Shown here in pieces: positions 8,511 through 17,527 of a DNA stretch of 64,000 bases; the stretch's first letter is position 1, and the number at the start of each line of letters is the position of its first letter. The translations under genes were made by a program, and so were the position numbers. The stretch covers positions 1 to 64,000 of the forward strand of contig NZ_JAFEUL010000001.1 in NCBI RefSeq assembly GCF_016901225.1. Direction: 5' to 3'. The notes under the pieces are model-generated. The model was not told the DNA's origin and did not search any database. It worked only from the letters and a program-made list of their open reading frames with translations. The stretch comes from Actibacterium sp. 188UL27-1. Lineage in GTDB: Bacteria; Pseudomonadota; Alphaproteobacteria; Rhodobacterales; Rhodobacteraceae.

Positions 8511-9692
8511 TTATGGGTAGAGGCAAGTCTTGAGACGGGTCAGTCCGTCTTCTAATTCGTCGGGCGTGACAACCATTGCGACGCGGATATAGGGGTGGCC
8601 CGGGTTTGTGCCATCGACCTCGCGGCCCAGATAGCCACCGGGCAGGACCTTGACGCCGGTTTCTTCCCACAGTTTGACCGTGGCGGTCTCCCCATCGGGG
8701 ATGGGGAGCCACAGGAAAAAGCCAGCTTCGGGGGATTTGTAGCCGGGCAGATCGCCCAGGATACGGTCCGCGATGGCGTATTTCTGATTGTAGAGTGCGC
8801 GGCTTTGCTCAACATGGGTTTCGTCCTGCCAGACCCGCGTGGCGACCATTTGCAGGGGCAGGGGAAGGGGGCTGCCTGAATAGGCGCGCAAAGTGCGGAT
8901 GCGGGCGATGCTTTCGGGGCCTGCCGAAACAAAGCCAGATCGCAGGCCCGGCAGGTTCGACCGTTTCGATAGGGAATGGAAAATCGCGACCCGTTCGGGA
9001 TGGGCCCCCATGGCCCGCGCGGTGGGCAGGGCCCCCGAGGGTGGTGCGTCGCGGTAGACCTCCGAATAGCACTCATCCGCGAAGACCTTGAAATCGTGCT
9101 GTTCGGCAAGTGCGATGAGCCGGGTCCAGTAGGTGGTATCGGCAACCGCGCCTTGTGGGTTCGACGGGGAGCAGAGATAGGCGATGGCGGTCCGGTCCAG
9201 AATATCCTGCGGCAGGGCCCCAAAATCGGGCAGGTTGCCGGTTTCGGGCGTCGCAGGAACGTAGACCGGCTCAGCGCCCACGGCCATCGCCGCGACGGCA
9301 TAGACCTGGTAAAACGGGTTCGGGATCAGGACAACCGGGCGCTGGCCCGCCTTGGTTTCAGGGCAAAGCGCCACGCAGGCGTTAAACAGCCCTTCGCGTG
9401 TGCCGTTCAAAGCCATGACCTGGCGCGCGGGATCTACATCAAGGCCATAGCGCTCGCCAATCCAGTCTGCGATGGCTGCCAACAGATCGTCCGAGCCCGG
9501 ATTGGGTGGATATTTCGCGAAGCCTGCCATCGCTTGCGCCAGGACATCGGCCAGAAAGGGCGGCATGTCATGGCGTGGCTCGCCAATGGTCATATTGATC
9601 TCGGGGCCGCCCGGCGCGCGGCCCTTGAGCAAGGTCGCAAGACGCGGGAACGCATATTCTGGCAGGTCTTCGAACCGCTCGGGGAACGTCAT
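8511..9692 (-). CDS. class I/II PLP-dependent aminotransferase (DapC/AspC-like)
   Basis: A 393-residue fold-type I aminotransferase. Seen are the N-terminal GEPRHDMP substrate loop, NGTREGLF cofactor region, PNPFYQVY, CSPSNPQG, ADECYSEVY and the PLP lysine in HSLSKRSNLPGLRSGF. The C-terminal Arg that binds the substrate carboxylate lies in HPYIRVAMV. The family includes succinyldiaminopimelate transaminase (DapC), a common annotation for this alphaproteobacterial type, but substrate cannot be fixed from sequence. It is followed 21 bases later by ftsK. Confidence 0.9.
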   Translation of the reverse strand: MTFPERFEDLPEYAFPRLATLLKGRAPGGPEINMTIGEPRHDMPPFLADVLAQAMAGFAKYPPNPGSDDLLAAIADWIGERYGLDVDPARQVMALNGTREGLFNACVALCPETKAGQRPVVLIPNPFYQVYAVAAMAVGAEPVYVPATPETGNLPDFGALPQDILDRTAIAYLCSPSNPQGAVADTTYWTRLIALAEQHDFKVFADECYSEVYRDAPPSGALPTARAMGAHPERVAIFHSLSKRSNLPGLRSGFVSAGPESIARIRTLRAYSGSPLPLPLQMVATRVWQDETHVEQSRALYNQKYAIADRILGDLPGYKSPEAGFFLWLPIPDGETATVKLWEETGVKVLPGGYLGREVDGTNPGHPYIRVAMVVTPDELEDGLTRLKTCLYP

Positions 9693-9856
9693 GTGGATAC
9701 CGCTATTGCCTCAGGTCGGGATCGTAGGTGTCCCGGTTTGGCAACACAGTAGGGAAGTCCAGCGGGAGGGTCCAGAAAAACAACTGACGCGGGATGGGGG
9801 CGGTGGTGCGGATGTGGCTTTTGCGCCGCTGGGGTGATGGCCTATTTGGCGGGCGC

Positions 9857-11185
9857 CTAGGACAAGGCCTCCTCCGCAGCCATGCCCAGACGGAGGAGGC
9901 GCAGTTCCGTCTCCCGTGGGGTCATCAGGGTGATGCCTGTTGATGGCACACCGGTGGGAAGCGTCAGTGCCGCCGCATCCATCAGGTTGCCGATGCGGGT
10001 ATTGCGCAGCGCCAGCAGGTTTTCGGCCACAAAATAGTCACTGTCATCCGTGAGGCGCTGCATATTCGGGGGCATGATCGGGCTGGTCGGCAGGATTACG
10101 GCATCATACCCGGCAACCTCGGCCCAGAACCGCACACGCAGACCTTCAAGCTTTTGCCAACCGGCGACAAAGTCAGGCGCGCTGACGGATTTGCCCGTTT
10201 CGAACCGTTCGCGGACCTCCTTGAACATGAGGTCGGGTTTGGCCGCAATCAGGTGACCCCAGGTTCCGTAGGCTTCGGGAGCAAAAAGGGTGCTCGACAG
10301 GGCCATCGCGTCGCTGACCAGCGGGATGTCGCGGCGGTCCACTTCTGCACCCGCGGCCTGCAGACGTTCGACTGCGCTTTTGTAGCCAACATGGGGTTGA
10401 TCGCGAATGTCATCCAGTGCCACGTTCTGCAGGGCGAGCAACTTGGCACCGGTCAGGGAGGTCTGGTGCAGATCGGGTGCCGCGGTGCCAGACATGGCAG
10501 CCAGAAGATGGGCAGCATCCTCTACATTGCGACAGAGCGGGCCCACCGTATCAAAGCGGGCGCATAGCGGCACAACACCAGTCAAGGGGAGGAGGCCCGT
10601 TGAGGTCTTGAGCCCGACCAGATCATTCCAAGCCGATGGGATCCGGACCGACCCGCCGGTATCCGACCCGATGCCCGCTGCGGCCAAGCCAAAGGCCACC
10701 GAGGTCGCCGCCCCCGAAGACGACCCACCCGACACGGCATCGACATCATTGACGCAAGGAGGGGAGGCCGTGACCGGGTTCAGGCCAAGCCCCGAGAAGG
10801 CGAGTTCGGTCATGTGGGTCTTGCCCAGGCAGACCAACCCGGCGCCTGTCGCCATTTCCAGGACGGTCGCATCCCGGTTGGGCGAGCGGTCTCGTAGCAG
10901 GGCTGTTCCGGCCTCTGTCACTGTGCCAGCCGTATCGAACAGATCCTTCCAGGAGATCGGAACGCCGTCGAGGATGCTGCGCCGCAGCTTGAGTTTGGCG
11001 CGCTGTGACGCGGCCCGCGCTTCGGCCCGGGCACGGTCGGGCGTCAAGCGGGCATAGATCCTGTCGCGATGGGGGTGTTCTGCGATGGTCGACAGAAAAA
11101 CCTCTGTCAGATCAACAGGATCAACCTCACCTGTCCCAATCGCGCGGCCCAGTTCAACTGCGCCCGTGCTTAACCACTTGTTCAA
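9857..11185 (-). CDS. amidase signature family hydrolase
   Basis: A 442-residue amidase with the Ser-cisSer-Lys triad context: ISWKDLFDTAG (Lys), GGSSSGAATSVAFG (cis-Ser) and GSDTGGSVRIPSAW (nucleophile loop). Typical substrates are amides or, in GatA, glutaminyl-tRNA intermediates, but the sequence lacks clear GatA context (no gatB/gatC). Translation begins at TTG 11185 because no ATG occurs before the conserved N-terminus, and GGAGGACGGGG is well placed before it. It is divergent from the UbiH-like gene. The 164 bases between it and the aminotransferase gene contain nothing I recognise. Confidence 0.9.
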   Translation of the reverse strand: MNKWLSTGAVELGRAIGTGEVDPVDLTEVFLSTIAEHPHRDRIYARLTPDRARAEARAASQRAKLKLRRSILDGVPISWKDLFDTAGTVTEAGTALLRDRSPNRDATVLEMATGAGLVCLGKTHMTELAFSGLGLNPVTASPPCVNDVDAVSGGSSSGAATSVAFGLAAAGIGSDTGGSVRIPSAWNDLVGLKTSTGLLPLTGVVPLCARFDTVGPLCRNVEDAAHLLAAMSGTAAPDLHQTSLTGAKLLALQNVALDDIRDQPHVGYKSAVERLQAAGAEVDRRDIPLVSDAMALSSTLFAPEAYGTWGHLIAAKPDLMFKEVRERFETGKSVSAPDFVAGWQKLEGLRVRFWAEVAGYDAVILPTSPIMPPNMQRLTDDSDYFVAENLLALRNTRIGNLMDAAALTLPTGVPSTGITLMTPRETELRLLRLGMAAEEALS

Positions 11186-11264
11186 AACCCCGTCCTCCTG
11201 CCTGCGGCAAACTAGCGTCTGTGGGGCTTATGGACAATGGCGCGCGCGCGTTCATATTGAAGCC

Positions 11265-12488
11265 ATGGCAAATGATCATGACGTTATTATCGCGGGTGGT
11301 GGATTGAATGGTACCACACTTGCCCTGGCGTTGGCCCAGGCCGGGCTGCGCATCGCGCTGGTAGACAGGCTCTCTGCTGAATATCGTAGCGCGGCCGATT
11401 TTGACGGGCGCAGTTATGCCCTGGCATTGGCGTCGTCCCGGTTGTTGGGTGCCTTGGGCCTGTGGGATATGCTGAATAAGGCCGCCCAACCGATCCACGA
11501 GGTGAAGGCAAGCGACGGTCGCGCAGGCGAAGGAAGCAGCCCCTTCTTTTTGCATTTTGACCGAGGAGAGATTGAAGACGGCCCGATGGGATATCTGGTT
11601 GAGGACCGCTTCCTGCGCCGGGTTTTGCTGCGCGCCGTTGATGAAAGCCCCCGGATTGATCATTTGCCGGATGAGACGATTACAGCCCAGACCGTGGGCT
11701 CCCATGCGGAGGCCGAGACGGCGTCGGGCCGGACCCTGCGCGGGCGTCTTTTGGTGGGCGCGGATGGGCGACAAAGCGGAACAGCTGCGCGCGCAGGCAT
11801 CAAGCGGTTCGAGCGGGATTACCATCAGGATGCGCTGGTTTGTGCGATCCAGCACGAAAAGCCGCATCATGGGATTGCGCATCAATTCTTTATGCCGGGC
11901 GGACCCCTGGCGATTTTGCCCCTGAGCCAAGACCGAAGCTCCATCGTATGGAGTGAGCGTCGGCCCTTGGCCCGTCACATTGCAAGCTTGGATGACGCTG
12001 CATTTTTGGCGATGCTGTGCCCGCGTGTGGGTGATTTTCTGGGTGATTTCCGGCTGTGCGGGTTACGGTTTTCCTATCCCCTGGGCCTGTCGATGGCGCG
12101 TCAGATCACGGATCGGCGCCTTGCCCTAGTGGGGGATGCGGCGATGGGTGTGCATCCGATTGCAGGGCAGGGTCTGAACCAGGGTCTGCGCGATGTGGGG
12201 ACGCTGGCGGAGGTTATCGCAGATGCCAACCGGCGGGGTGAAGACTTTGGTGCATCCGATGTGCTGGCGCGATATCGCCAGTGGCGCAGCTTTGACCGGG
12301 CGGCGCTGGCGATGGCCACGGACGGGTTCAACGCGCTGTTCTCGAATGACAATCCTGTTTTGCGATTGGGGCGTGACCTTGGCATGTCATTGGTCACGGC
12401 GATGCCTGGCCTGCGGCGCAGATTGATGCGAGAAGCGGCTGGTTTGAACGGTGATCTTCCCCGCCTGCTGCAGGGCCAACCGATCTAG
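11265..12488 (+). CDS. UbiH/UbiF/COQ6 family FAD-dependent hydroxylase
   Basis: Flavoprotein monooxygenase of 407 residues, expected to hydroxylate the ubiquinone ring. The N-terminal Rossmann motif DVIIAGGGLNGTTLALALAQ binds FAD. The middle GRLLVGADGRQS and the late LALVGDAAMGVHPIAGQGLN (GD motif) are diagnostic. The ATG at 11265 was chosen because it precedes the FAD motif directly; the longer open frame upstream overlaps the divergent amidase gene. Which ring position is modified cannot be read from sequence. Confidence 0.92.
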   Translation: MANDHDVIIAGGGLNGTTLALALAQAGLRIALVDRLSAEYRSAADFDGRSYALALASSRLLGALGLWDMLNKAAQPIHEVKASDGRAGEGSSPFFLHFDRGEIEDGPMGYLVEDRFLRRVLLRAVDESPRIDHLPDETITAQTVGSHAEAETASGRTLRGRLLVGADGRQSGTAARAGIKRFERDYHQDALVCAIQHEKPHHGIAHQFFMPGGPLAILPLSQDRSSIVWSERRPLARHIASLDDAAFLAMLCPRVGDFLGDFRLCGLRFSYPLGLSMARQITDRRLALVGDAAMGVHPIAGQGLNQGLRDVGTLAEVIADANRRGEDFGASDVLARYRQWRSFDRAALAMATDGFNALFSNDNPVLRLGRDLGMSLVTAMPGLRRRLMREAAGLNGDLPRLLQGQPI

Positions 12489-12490
12489 CG

Positions 12491-12679
12491 CTAGTCGTCG
12501 ATCTTGCGCGCCTCGTCGATCAACAGGATCGGAATGCCGTTGCGGATGGGAAAGGCGAGATGCGCGGATTTTGAGATCAGTTCTTGCTGATCGGCATCAT
12601 AGGTCAGCACGGCCTGGGTCTGGGGGCAAACCAATGCCTCCAGCATGCGGCGATCAAATGTGCCGCCGCCCTCGGTCAT
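12491..12679 (-). CDS. Trm112 family small zinc-ribbon-like protein
   Basis: A 62-residue protein of the Trm112/UPF0434 (YcaR) family: [19 protein letters not shown], then [18 protein letters not shown]. One Cys remains of the ancestral zinc site, as is common in bacterial members. It overlaps the stop of the LON-domain gene by four bases (ATGA), so the two are translationally coupled. Bacterial Trm112-like proteins can activate methyltransferases, but no partner is evident here. Confidence 0.9.
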   Translation of the reverse strand: MTEGGGTFDRRMLEALVCPQTQAVLTYDADQQELISKSAHLAFPIRNGIPILLIDEARKIDD

Positions 12680-13326
12680 TGCATGATTTCTTCACCATTG
12701 CCGGAGCGAAGCGAAAACTCGATCAGCGTTACAAGAGTTTCGCGCCGCGTGGCCAGGGATGGCGCTTCCAGAAGAGCCTGTTTGTCTTCGACTTCGAACG
12801 GGCAAAGCATGGAAAGAGAGTTGATCAACAACTCATCCTCCGCATCTTTCAGACTGTCCCAGTCGGTGGAGAGGGAATGAGCCGAGAAATAGCGCTCCAA
12901 CGTGTCCAGAAAGGCAGGCCGGTCAAAGCCCTTGTCCCGCTCGGTCGACCCAAGGTCGCGATCAAAACCGGCCCAATCGACCTCAGCTTTCACATAGGGT
13001 GAAAAACCGGTTACCTCGGATTTGATCCGATACCGGGAGATCCCTGCAAGGGTGATCATATACCGGCCGTCTTCGGTTTCAGAAAAGGCGGTGACCCGTC
13101 CTGCACACCCGATGCTGTGAAGGCGTTTGTCTTCATTTTCCGGTACTTGGCGGGGCTGCACCATCCCGATCAGCCGGTGCTGTGTTTTCAGCGTATCATC
13201 CAGCATGGCAAGGTATCGCGGCTCAAAGATATGCAGCGGAAGCCGGGCGCGTGGCAAAAGCAGCGCTCCCGGAAGCGGGAAGACCGGGATTGCGTCGGGG
13301 AGGTCGGCTGCCGAAAACATGGACAT
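12676..13326 (-). CDS. LON N-terminal (substrate-binding) domain protein
   Basis: A stand-alone LON substrate-binding domain protein of 216 residues without ATPase or protease domains. Diagnostic stretches are [30 protein letters not shown], and [10 protein letters not shown]. Such proteins occur widely in proteobacteria between thioredoxin-like and Trm112-like genes, as here. Function is unknown; peptide or misfolded-protein binding is a plausible guess. Gene order thioredoxin, LON domain, Trm112 on one strand suggests an operon. Confidence 0.93.
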   Translation of the reverse strand: MSMFSAADLPDAIPVFPLPGALLLPRARLPLHIFEPRYLAMLDDTLKTQHRLIGMVQPRQVPENEDKRLHSIGCAGRVTAFSETEDGRYMITLAGISRYRIKSEVTGFSPYVKAEVDWAGFDRDLGSTERDKGFDRPAFLDTLERYFSAHSLSTDWDSLKDAEDELLINSLSMLCPFEVEDKQALLEAPSLATRRETLVTLIEFSLRSGNGEEIMQ

Positions 13327-13346
13327 GATTTAGGCGCGAACCCTGA

Positions 13347-14252
13347 TCAGGCAAATATCATCGAAGAAAGTTTTCGGCGACCGCGCAGCACGATGGGATC
13401 CTCGGGTTTGAGGGCATCAAAAATAACAAACATCTGTGTCTTGGCGGCGCCGTCATTCCATTCCCGATCCCGGCGAAACAATTCCAGCAGTTCATCGACG
13501 GCGCCTTCGACATCGCCATTGGCATGGAGCGCGGTTGCCAGGTCGAACCGGGCTTCATGGTTGTCCGGCGCTACATCCACGGCATTGCGCAGTTCAGCTT
13601 CCGGCCCGGCATTCGCTGCTTGCTTGAGCAGCTCAAGTTGTGCGCGAGCCGCCTCAACCTCTGCGGCATCCTTGATCTCATCGGGTACATTGTTCAGCAG
13701 CGCTTCGGCCTGGTCGGTTTGTTCCGTGGCCAGATGAGCGCGCACAAGGCCCCCATAAGCAGCAGCATTTACGGGATCTTCGCCCAGGATCGCCGCAAAG
13801 GTTTGTGCCGCATCCGCCGCAGCCCCCTCGGCCAGCATCGCCTCTGCCGCGTCAACGGCATCGCTCAGCCCGCCATCGCCCGCCAATGCGGCGATCTTGT
13901 CGACGAATGTCTTGATCTCGGACCCTGGCAGCGCGCCTTGAAACCCGTCAACTGGCTGGCCTTGCCAAAAGGCATAAACCGTTGGCAGCGACTGGATGCG
14001 CAACTGTGCAGCGATGCCCTGGTTCTGGTCGACATCGACCTTGACCATGCGGACCTTGCCGCCGGCCTTTTGCACCTCAGCCTCCAGCGCGGGGCCCAGC
14101 GTCTTGCACGGCCCACACCAGGCCGCCCAGAAATCGACGATGACAGGGACATTCATCGATGCCTCAATCACGTCTGCCATGAATGTGGCTTCGGTGCTGT
14201 CCTTGATCAGATCGCCCGCAGGCACGTCGCTGTTTTGGCCGAGTTCAAGCAT
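13347..14252 (-). CDS. CnoX/YbbN-like thioredoxin-TPR co-chaperone
   Basis: A 301-residue protein with an N-terminal thioredoxin domain (VIVDFWAAWCGPCKTLGPAL, cis-Pro in SLPTVYAF) and a C-terminal helical TPR-like region (about residues 130-295). The architecture is that of CnoX/YbbN, which protects substrates from oxidative aggregation and passes them to GroEL/DnaK. Unlike E. coli CnoX, the WCGPC motif is intact, so true thiol-disulfide activity is likely. The start MLELGQ at 14252 has GGAGAGATGCG before it. It is the first gene of a run with the LON-domain and Trm112 genes. Confidence 0.92.
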   Translation of the reverse strand: MLELGQNSDVPAGDLIKDSTEATFMADVIEASMNVPVIVDFWAAWCGPCKTLGPALEAEVQKAGGKVRMVKVDVDQNQGIAAQLRIQSLPTVYAFWQGQPVDGFQGALPGSEIKTFVDKIAALAGDGGLSDAVDAAEAMLAEGAAADAAQTFAAILGEDPVNAAAYGGLVRAHLATEQTDQAEALLNNVPDEIKDAAEVEAARAQLELLKQAANAGPEAELRNAVDVAPDNHEARFDLATALHANGDVEGAVDELLELFRRDREWNDGAAKTQMFVIFDALKPEDPIVLRGRRKLSSMIFA

Positions 14253-14318
14253 CGCATCTCTCCGCGTGGTCCGGTCGGTTAGATGGCGCAACCGGACCTG
14301 TCTTGCAAGGGTTTCGGG

Positions 14319-15107
14319 CTAAAGATCGAAGGTGGCAAAAACGGGGGCGTGATCCGACGGCTTTTCCCAGCCACGCGCATCGCGGTGGATCCGGCTGGAA
14401 TGGGAGGCATTGGCGATATCCGCGCTAGCCCAGATATGGTCAAGCCGTCGCCCCTTGTCGGAACTATCCCAATTGGGCGACCGGTAGGACCACCAGCTAT
14501 AAAGTTTGCCGTCGGGGATGTCCTTTCGCGTGACATCGATCCAGCCACCAGCCTCCTGCACCTGGCCAAGATGATCAACCTCGATTGGCGTGTGGGAGAC
14601 GATTTTCAGCAATTGCTTGTGGGACCAGACGTCCTCCTCGCCGGGGGCGATGTTCAAGTCGCCCACAAGGATCTGCTTTTCCGGTTTGTTGGCACTGAAC
14701 CAGTCTCGCATGGCGGTCAGGTAATCTAGTTTTTGGCCGAACTTCTCATTCGCGTCGCGGTCGGGCACATCGCCGCCAGCTGGCACATAGAAGTTATGAA
14801 TGACGGTGCCATTTTCGAGTCGCCCGGCAATGTGGCGGGCATGACCAAGATCGGCGAAATCCTCTGCAGCGACTTCTTCCACAGGCAGGCTAGAGATAAT
14901 GGCAACACCATTATACCCTTTCTGACCCCGCGCGACCATGTGGCGATAGCCTTGCGCCGCGAACACGTCCAGCGGGATCTTGTCGACTGGCGATTTGCAT
15001 TCCTGCAGGCACAGCACATCTGGCGCGTCTTCCCGAAGCAACCGCGCCACGATATCGGCCCGCAACCGGACCGAGTTGATATTCCATGTGGCCAGGGTGA
15101 ACGGCAT
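14319..15107 (-). CDS. xth: exodeoxyribonuclease III
   Basis: AP endonuclease/3' exonuclease for base-excision repair, 262 residues. Motifs of the endonuclease/exonuclease/phosphatase fold are all present: LATWNINSVRLR, LCLQECKSP (catalytic Glu), GYNGVAIISS, LVGDLNIAPGEEDVWS, RRLDHIWAS and the terminal KPSDHAPVFATF. The length is standard. It stands 67 bases from the thioredoxin-TPR gene on the same strand. Confidence 0.96.
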   Translation of the reverse strand: MPFTLATWNINSVRLRADIVARLLREDAPDVLCLQECKSPVDKIPLDVFAAQGYRHMVARGQKGYNGVAIISSLPVEEVAAEDFADLGHARHIAGRLENGTVIHNFYVPAGGDVPDRDANEKFGQKLDYLTAMRDWFSANKPEKQILVGDLNIAPGEEDVWSHKQLLKIVSHTPIEVDHLGQVQEAGGWIDVTRKDIPDGKLYSWWSYRSPNWDSSDKGRRLDHIWASADIANASHSSRIHRDARGWEKPSDHAPVFATFDL

Positions 15108-15166
15108 GTGAAAGCTCCCGAATGATTTGACGGGACCCTAAGGCGCGCACCGGCCAGGCACCAGAC

Positions 15167-15502
15167 CTAGCCGCAGGTCACGCGCCGGATCTGGCCCGAT
15201 CTGTTGACCTCAAAGTTGATCCGCCCGGGATTGTATTCCTGCGTCACGATATCGTCGGGGCCGACGACACGCGTGGGCCGGTTCAAGCCCAACGTCGGAA
15301 CGATGCTTTGGTTCTGGCCCACTGCGGTCTGGTATTGCGACGCCTTACAGGTATCCGGCTCCCGCTCGATCAATCCATCTCGCCCCACGGGCAGGGCAGT
15401 GCCACCGCCGACCCCACCAACGTCGGTCACAGGGTCGGTCGTATCCACAGTAGTGCATGCTGTCAGACACCCGATCAGTATCAGGGCAGGCCACGTCTTC
15501 AT
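15167..15502 (-). CDS. I78-family peptidase inhibitor lipoprotein
   Basis: A 111-residue lipoprotein: MKTWPALILIGCLTAC carries a lipobox ending at Cys16, and GAGGACGAA precedes the ATG at 15502. The mature domain fits inhibitor family I78 (elastase inhibitor AFLEI type): DTCKASQYQTAVGQNQ, LGLNRPTRVVGPDDIVT, YNPGRINFEVN, and a terminal Cys pairing with the first. Such inhibitors may shield the envelope from serine proteases. It is divergent from the formaldehyde dehydrogenase gene. Confidence 0.85.
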   Translation of the reverse strand: MKTWPALILIGCLTACTTVDTTDPVTDVGGVGGGTALPVGRDGLIEREPDTCKASQYQTAVGQNQSIVPTLGLNRPTRVVGPDDIVTQEYNPGRINFEVNRSGQIRRVTCG

Positions 15503-15576
15503 TTCGTCCTCGCACGGTTGCATTTGTATGCGCCTTGGCACACGGTCATCGGGCAGTTTAACGGGAGGAGCCTCAG

Positions 15577-16689
15577 ATGAAAACGCGTGCAGCCGTGGCC
15601 ACGACGGCGGGTCAACCACTTGAGGTGATGGACGTCAACCTGGATGGCCCACGGGCCGGTGAGGTGCTGGTCGAGATAAAGGCCACCGGCATCTGCCACA
15701 CCGATGAATTTACCCTGTCCGGTGCCGATCCAGAGGGGATGTTTCCCGCCATTCTGGGCCACGAGGGGGCTGGCGTCGTGATGGAGGTGGGTGCGGGCGT
15801 GACCAGCCTGAAACCTGGTGATCACGTGATCCCGCTTTACACGCCGGAATGCCGTGAATGCGAGTATTGTCTGAACCCCAAGACCAATCTGTGCCAGAAG
15901 ATCCGTTCGACCCAGGGCGCCGGGCTCATGCCGGATGGATCCTCGCGGTTTTCAACCTTGGATGGTGATCCGATCCTACATTATATGGGGTGCTCCACGT
16001 TTTCGAACCACACAGTATTGCCCGAGATTGCGCTGGCTAAGGTGCGTGAGGATGCCCCGTTTGACAAGATTTGCTACATCGGATGCGGGGTGACCACGGG
16101 CATCGGCGCTGTGATCAACACGGCCAAGGTGGAGCCCGGTAGCCGCGCGATCGTGTTCGGTCTGGGGGGCATTGGTCTGAACGTGATCCAGGGTTTGCGG
16201 CTGGTCGGTGCGGAGCAGATCGTGGGTGTCGACCTGAACCCCGGCAAGGTCGAGATGGCGACGCGGTTCGGCATGACGGATTTCGTCAATCCGTCCGAGG
16301 TCGAGGGCGATCTGGTGCCCTTCCTCGTCGACCTGACCAACGGCGGTGCGGACTATACCTTTGATGCAACAGGTAGCGTCAGCGTTATGCGCACCGCGCT
16401 GGAATCCGCGCACAAGGGATGGGGCGAAAGTGTGATTATCGGGGTCGCTCCGGCAGGGGCAGAGATTGCGACTCGTCCCTTCCAACTGGTGACCGGCCGG
16501 ATCTGGCGCGGCACTGCATTTGGCGGTGCCCGCGGTCGGACAGACGTGCCCAAGATCGTGGACTGGTACATGAACGGCAAGATCGAGATCGATCCGATGA
16601 TCACGCATACGATGGGGTTGGATCAGATCAATGAAGGGTTCGACCTCATGCATGCGGGCAAGTCGATCCGGTCTGTCGTGATATTCTGA
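15577..16689 (+). CDS. frmA: S-(hydroxymethyl)glutathione dehydrogenase / class III alcohol dehydrogenase
   Basis: Zinc- and NAD-dependent oxidation of the glutathione-formaldehyde adduct, and denitrosation of S-nitrosoglutathione. The 370-residue protein has [12 protein letters not shown] (catalytic Zn Cys), GHEGAGVV (His, Glu), the structural zinc cluster [26 protein letters not shown] (second catalytic Cys), and the Rossmann motif [13 protein letters not shown]. It matches class III ADH along its entire length. GGGAGGAGCC lies before the ATG. No esterase (FghA) or Gfa gene is adjacent in this window. Confidence 0.97.
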   Translation: MKTRAAVATTAGQPLEVMDVNLDGPRAGEVLVEIKATGICHTDEFTLSGADPEGMFPAILGHEGAGVVMEVGAGVTSLKPGDHVIPLYTPECRECEYCLNPKTNLCQKIRSTQGAGLMPDGSSRFSTLDGDPILHYMGCSTFSNHTVLPEIALAKVREDAPFDKICYIGCGVTTGIGAVINTAKVEPGSRAIVFGLGGIGLNVIQGLRLVGAEQIVGVDLNPGKVEMATRFGMTDFVNPSEVEGDLVPFLVDLTNGGADYTFDATGSVSVMRTALESAHKGWGESVIIGVAPAGAEIATRPFQLVTGRIWRGTAFGGARGRTDVPKIVDWYMNGKIEIDPMITHTMGLDQINEGFDLMHAGKSIRSVVIF

Positions 16690-16958
16690 TCAGCATACCG
16701 GGCTCAGATATTTGCGCGCCTTCGTGCTTCATGTATTCATCGACTGCCACGGGGGTGAGACAGCTTCACAGCTTGTCTCGGCCGGCGTTTGCCGTCGCGG
16801 TGGGACGGATTTTGATCCGTTCGATGTAATCCACAGACTGGGGGCGTCTTTTGCGATCTGGCGACCTAAGTGACCGGATCCACATCAAAGCCTGGCTCCG
16901 TGCCTCACATAAGGATATCGGCCGCCGATGACTGTGTGATATCAAGCGTGACAGTCGG
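16690..16958. other. intergenic region with a hairpin
   Basis: This stretch of 269 bases has no convincing gene. GAGACA (16757-16762) and TGTCTC (16774-16779) form a hairpin downstream of frmA, with an inner GCT/AGC pairing, but no U-run follows it. It may act as a weak terminator between the convergent frmA and receiver genes. Confidence 0.4.
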
Positions 16959-17366
16959 TTAAGCGGCTTCTTTGCAGACGTAGCTGGCGGCACCCGTATC
17001 GCGCATTTCAAAGGCATTCCGGGTCAGTTTGTTCGCCAGTGCTTTCACATCCCGCAGGGTCTGATCGCGTTCAATAACGTGCAGATTGTGCCGCGCGTTG
17101 AAAATATCCGTAGCCTGCTCATCTGCGCCCAGCATAAGAACTGGTGTGTCGTCACTGGCGACCGAGATCAGGTCGTCCATCCGCACCCGCGGTGTGTCTT
17201 CCATCGTGCCGTCCAGCAGCATCAAGGCAAAGGGATGGGTCAGGATCAGTTGCATCGCCTCGCGTATGGAGGTGGCGCAGCACACCGCGTAACCTGCCTC
17301 GGTAAATGCATCGCGCAGCGACAATGCCTGACCAAGATCATTTTGTACCAACAACATCTGTTTCAT
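16959..17366 (-). CDS. degenerate response-regulator receiver-like protein
   Basis: A 135-residue single-domain protein resembling a CheY-type receiver. MLLVQNDLGQALSLRDAF takes the place of the usual acidic pair and has only one Asp; FALMLLDGTMED keeps the likely phospho-acceptor Asp; VLMLGADEQ follows the switch strand; the usual Lys-Pro is replaced by ERD. This suggests weak or phosphorylation-independent signalling. The ATG at 17366 has GGAGGGG before it. It is divergent from the SWIM/MoxR operon across a 161-base spacer, so it might regulate or respond with it, but that is only positional. Confidence 0.7.
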   Translation of the reverse strand: MKQMLLVQNDLGQALSLRDAFTEAGYAVCCATSIREAMQLILTHPFALMLLDGTMEDTPRVRMDDLISVASDDTPVLMLGADEQATDIFNARHNLHVIERDQTLRDVKALANKLTRNAFEMRDTGAASYVCKEAA

Positions 17367-17527
17367 GGGCCCCTCCATACTGGGACAGTGTTAACAAGAA
17401 TAAGTATCTTCATCGTTAATCTCCTTTAAAAAAGCGGTGGAAACGGGGCGCGTCCGGGACCTTCCTTCGACAATTGAATGGCTCGATCTGCCTTGCGGCA
17501 TCCGGGCTTATTTGCTTTCACGGTGCC

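Noticed and set aside
7305..8555. 416-codon plus-strand ORF opposite ftsK
   Set aside because: FtsK motifs on the minus strand are unambiguous; the opposite reading has no family pattern and an extreme Gly/Gln/Arg composition.
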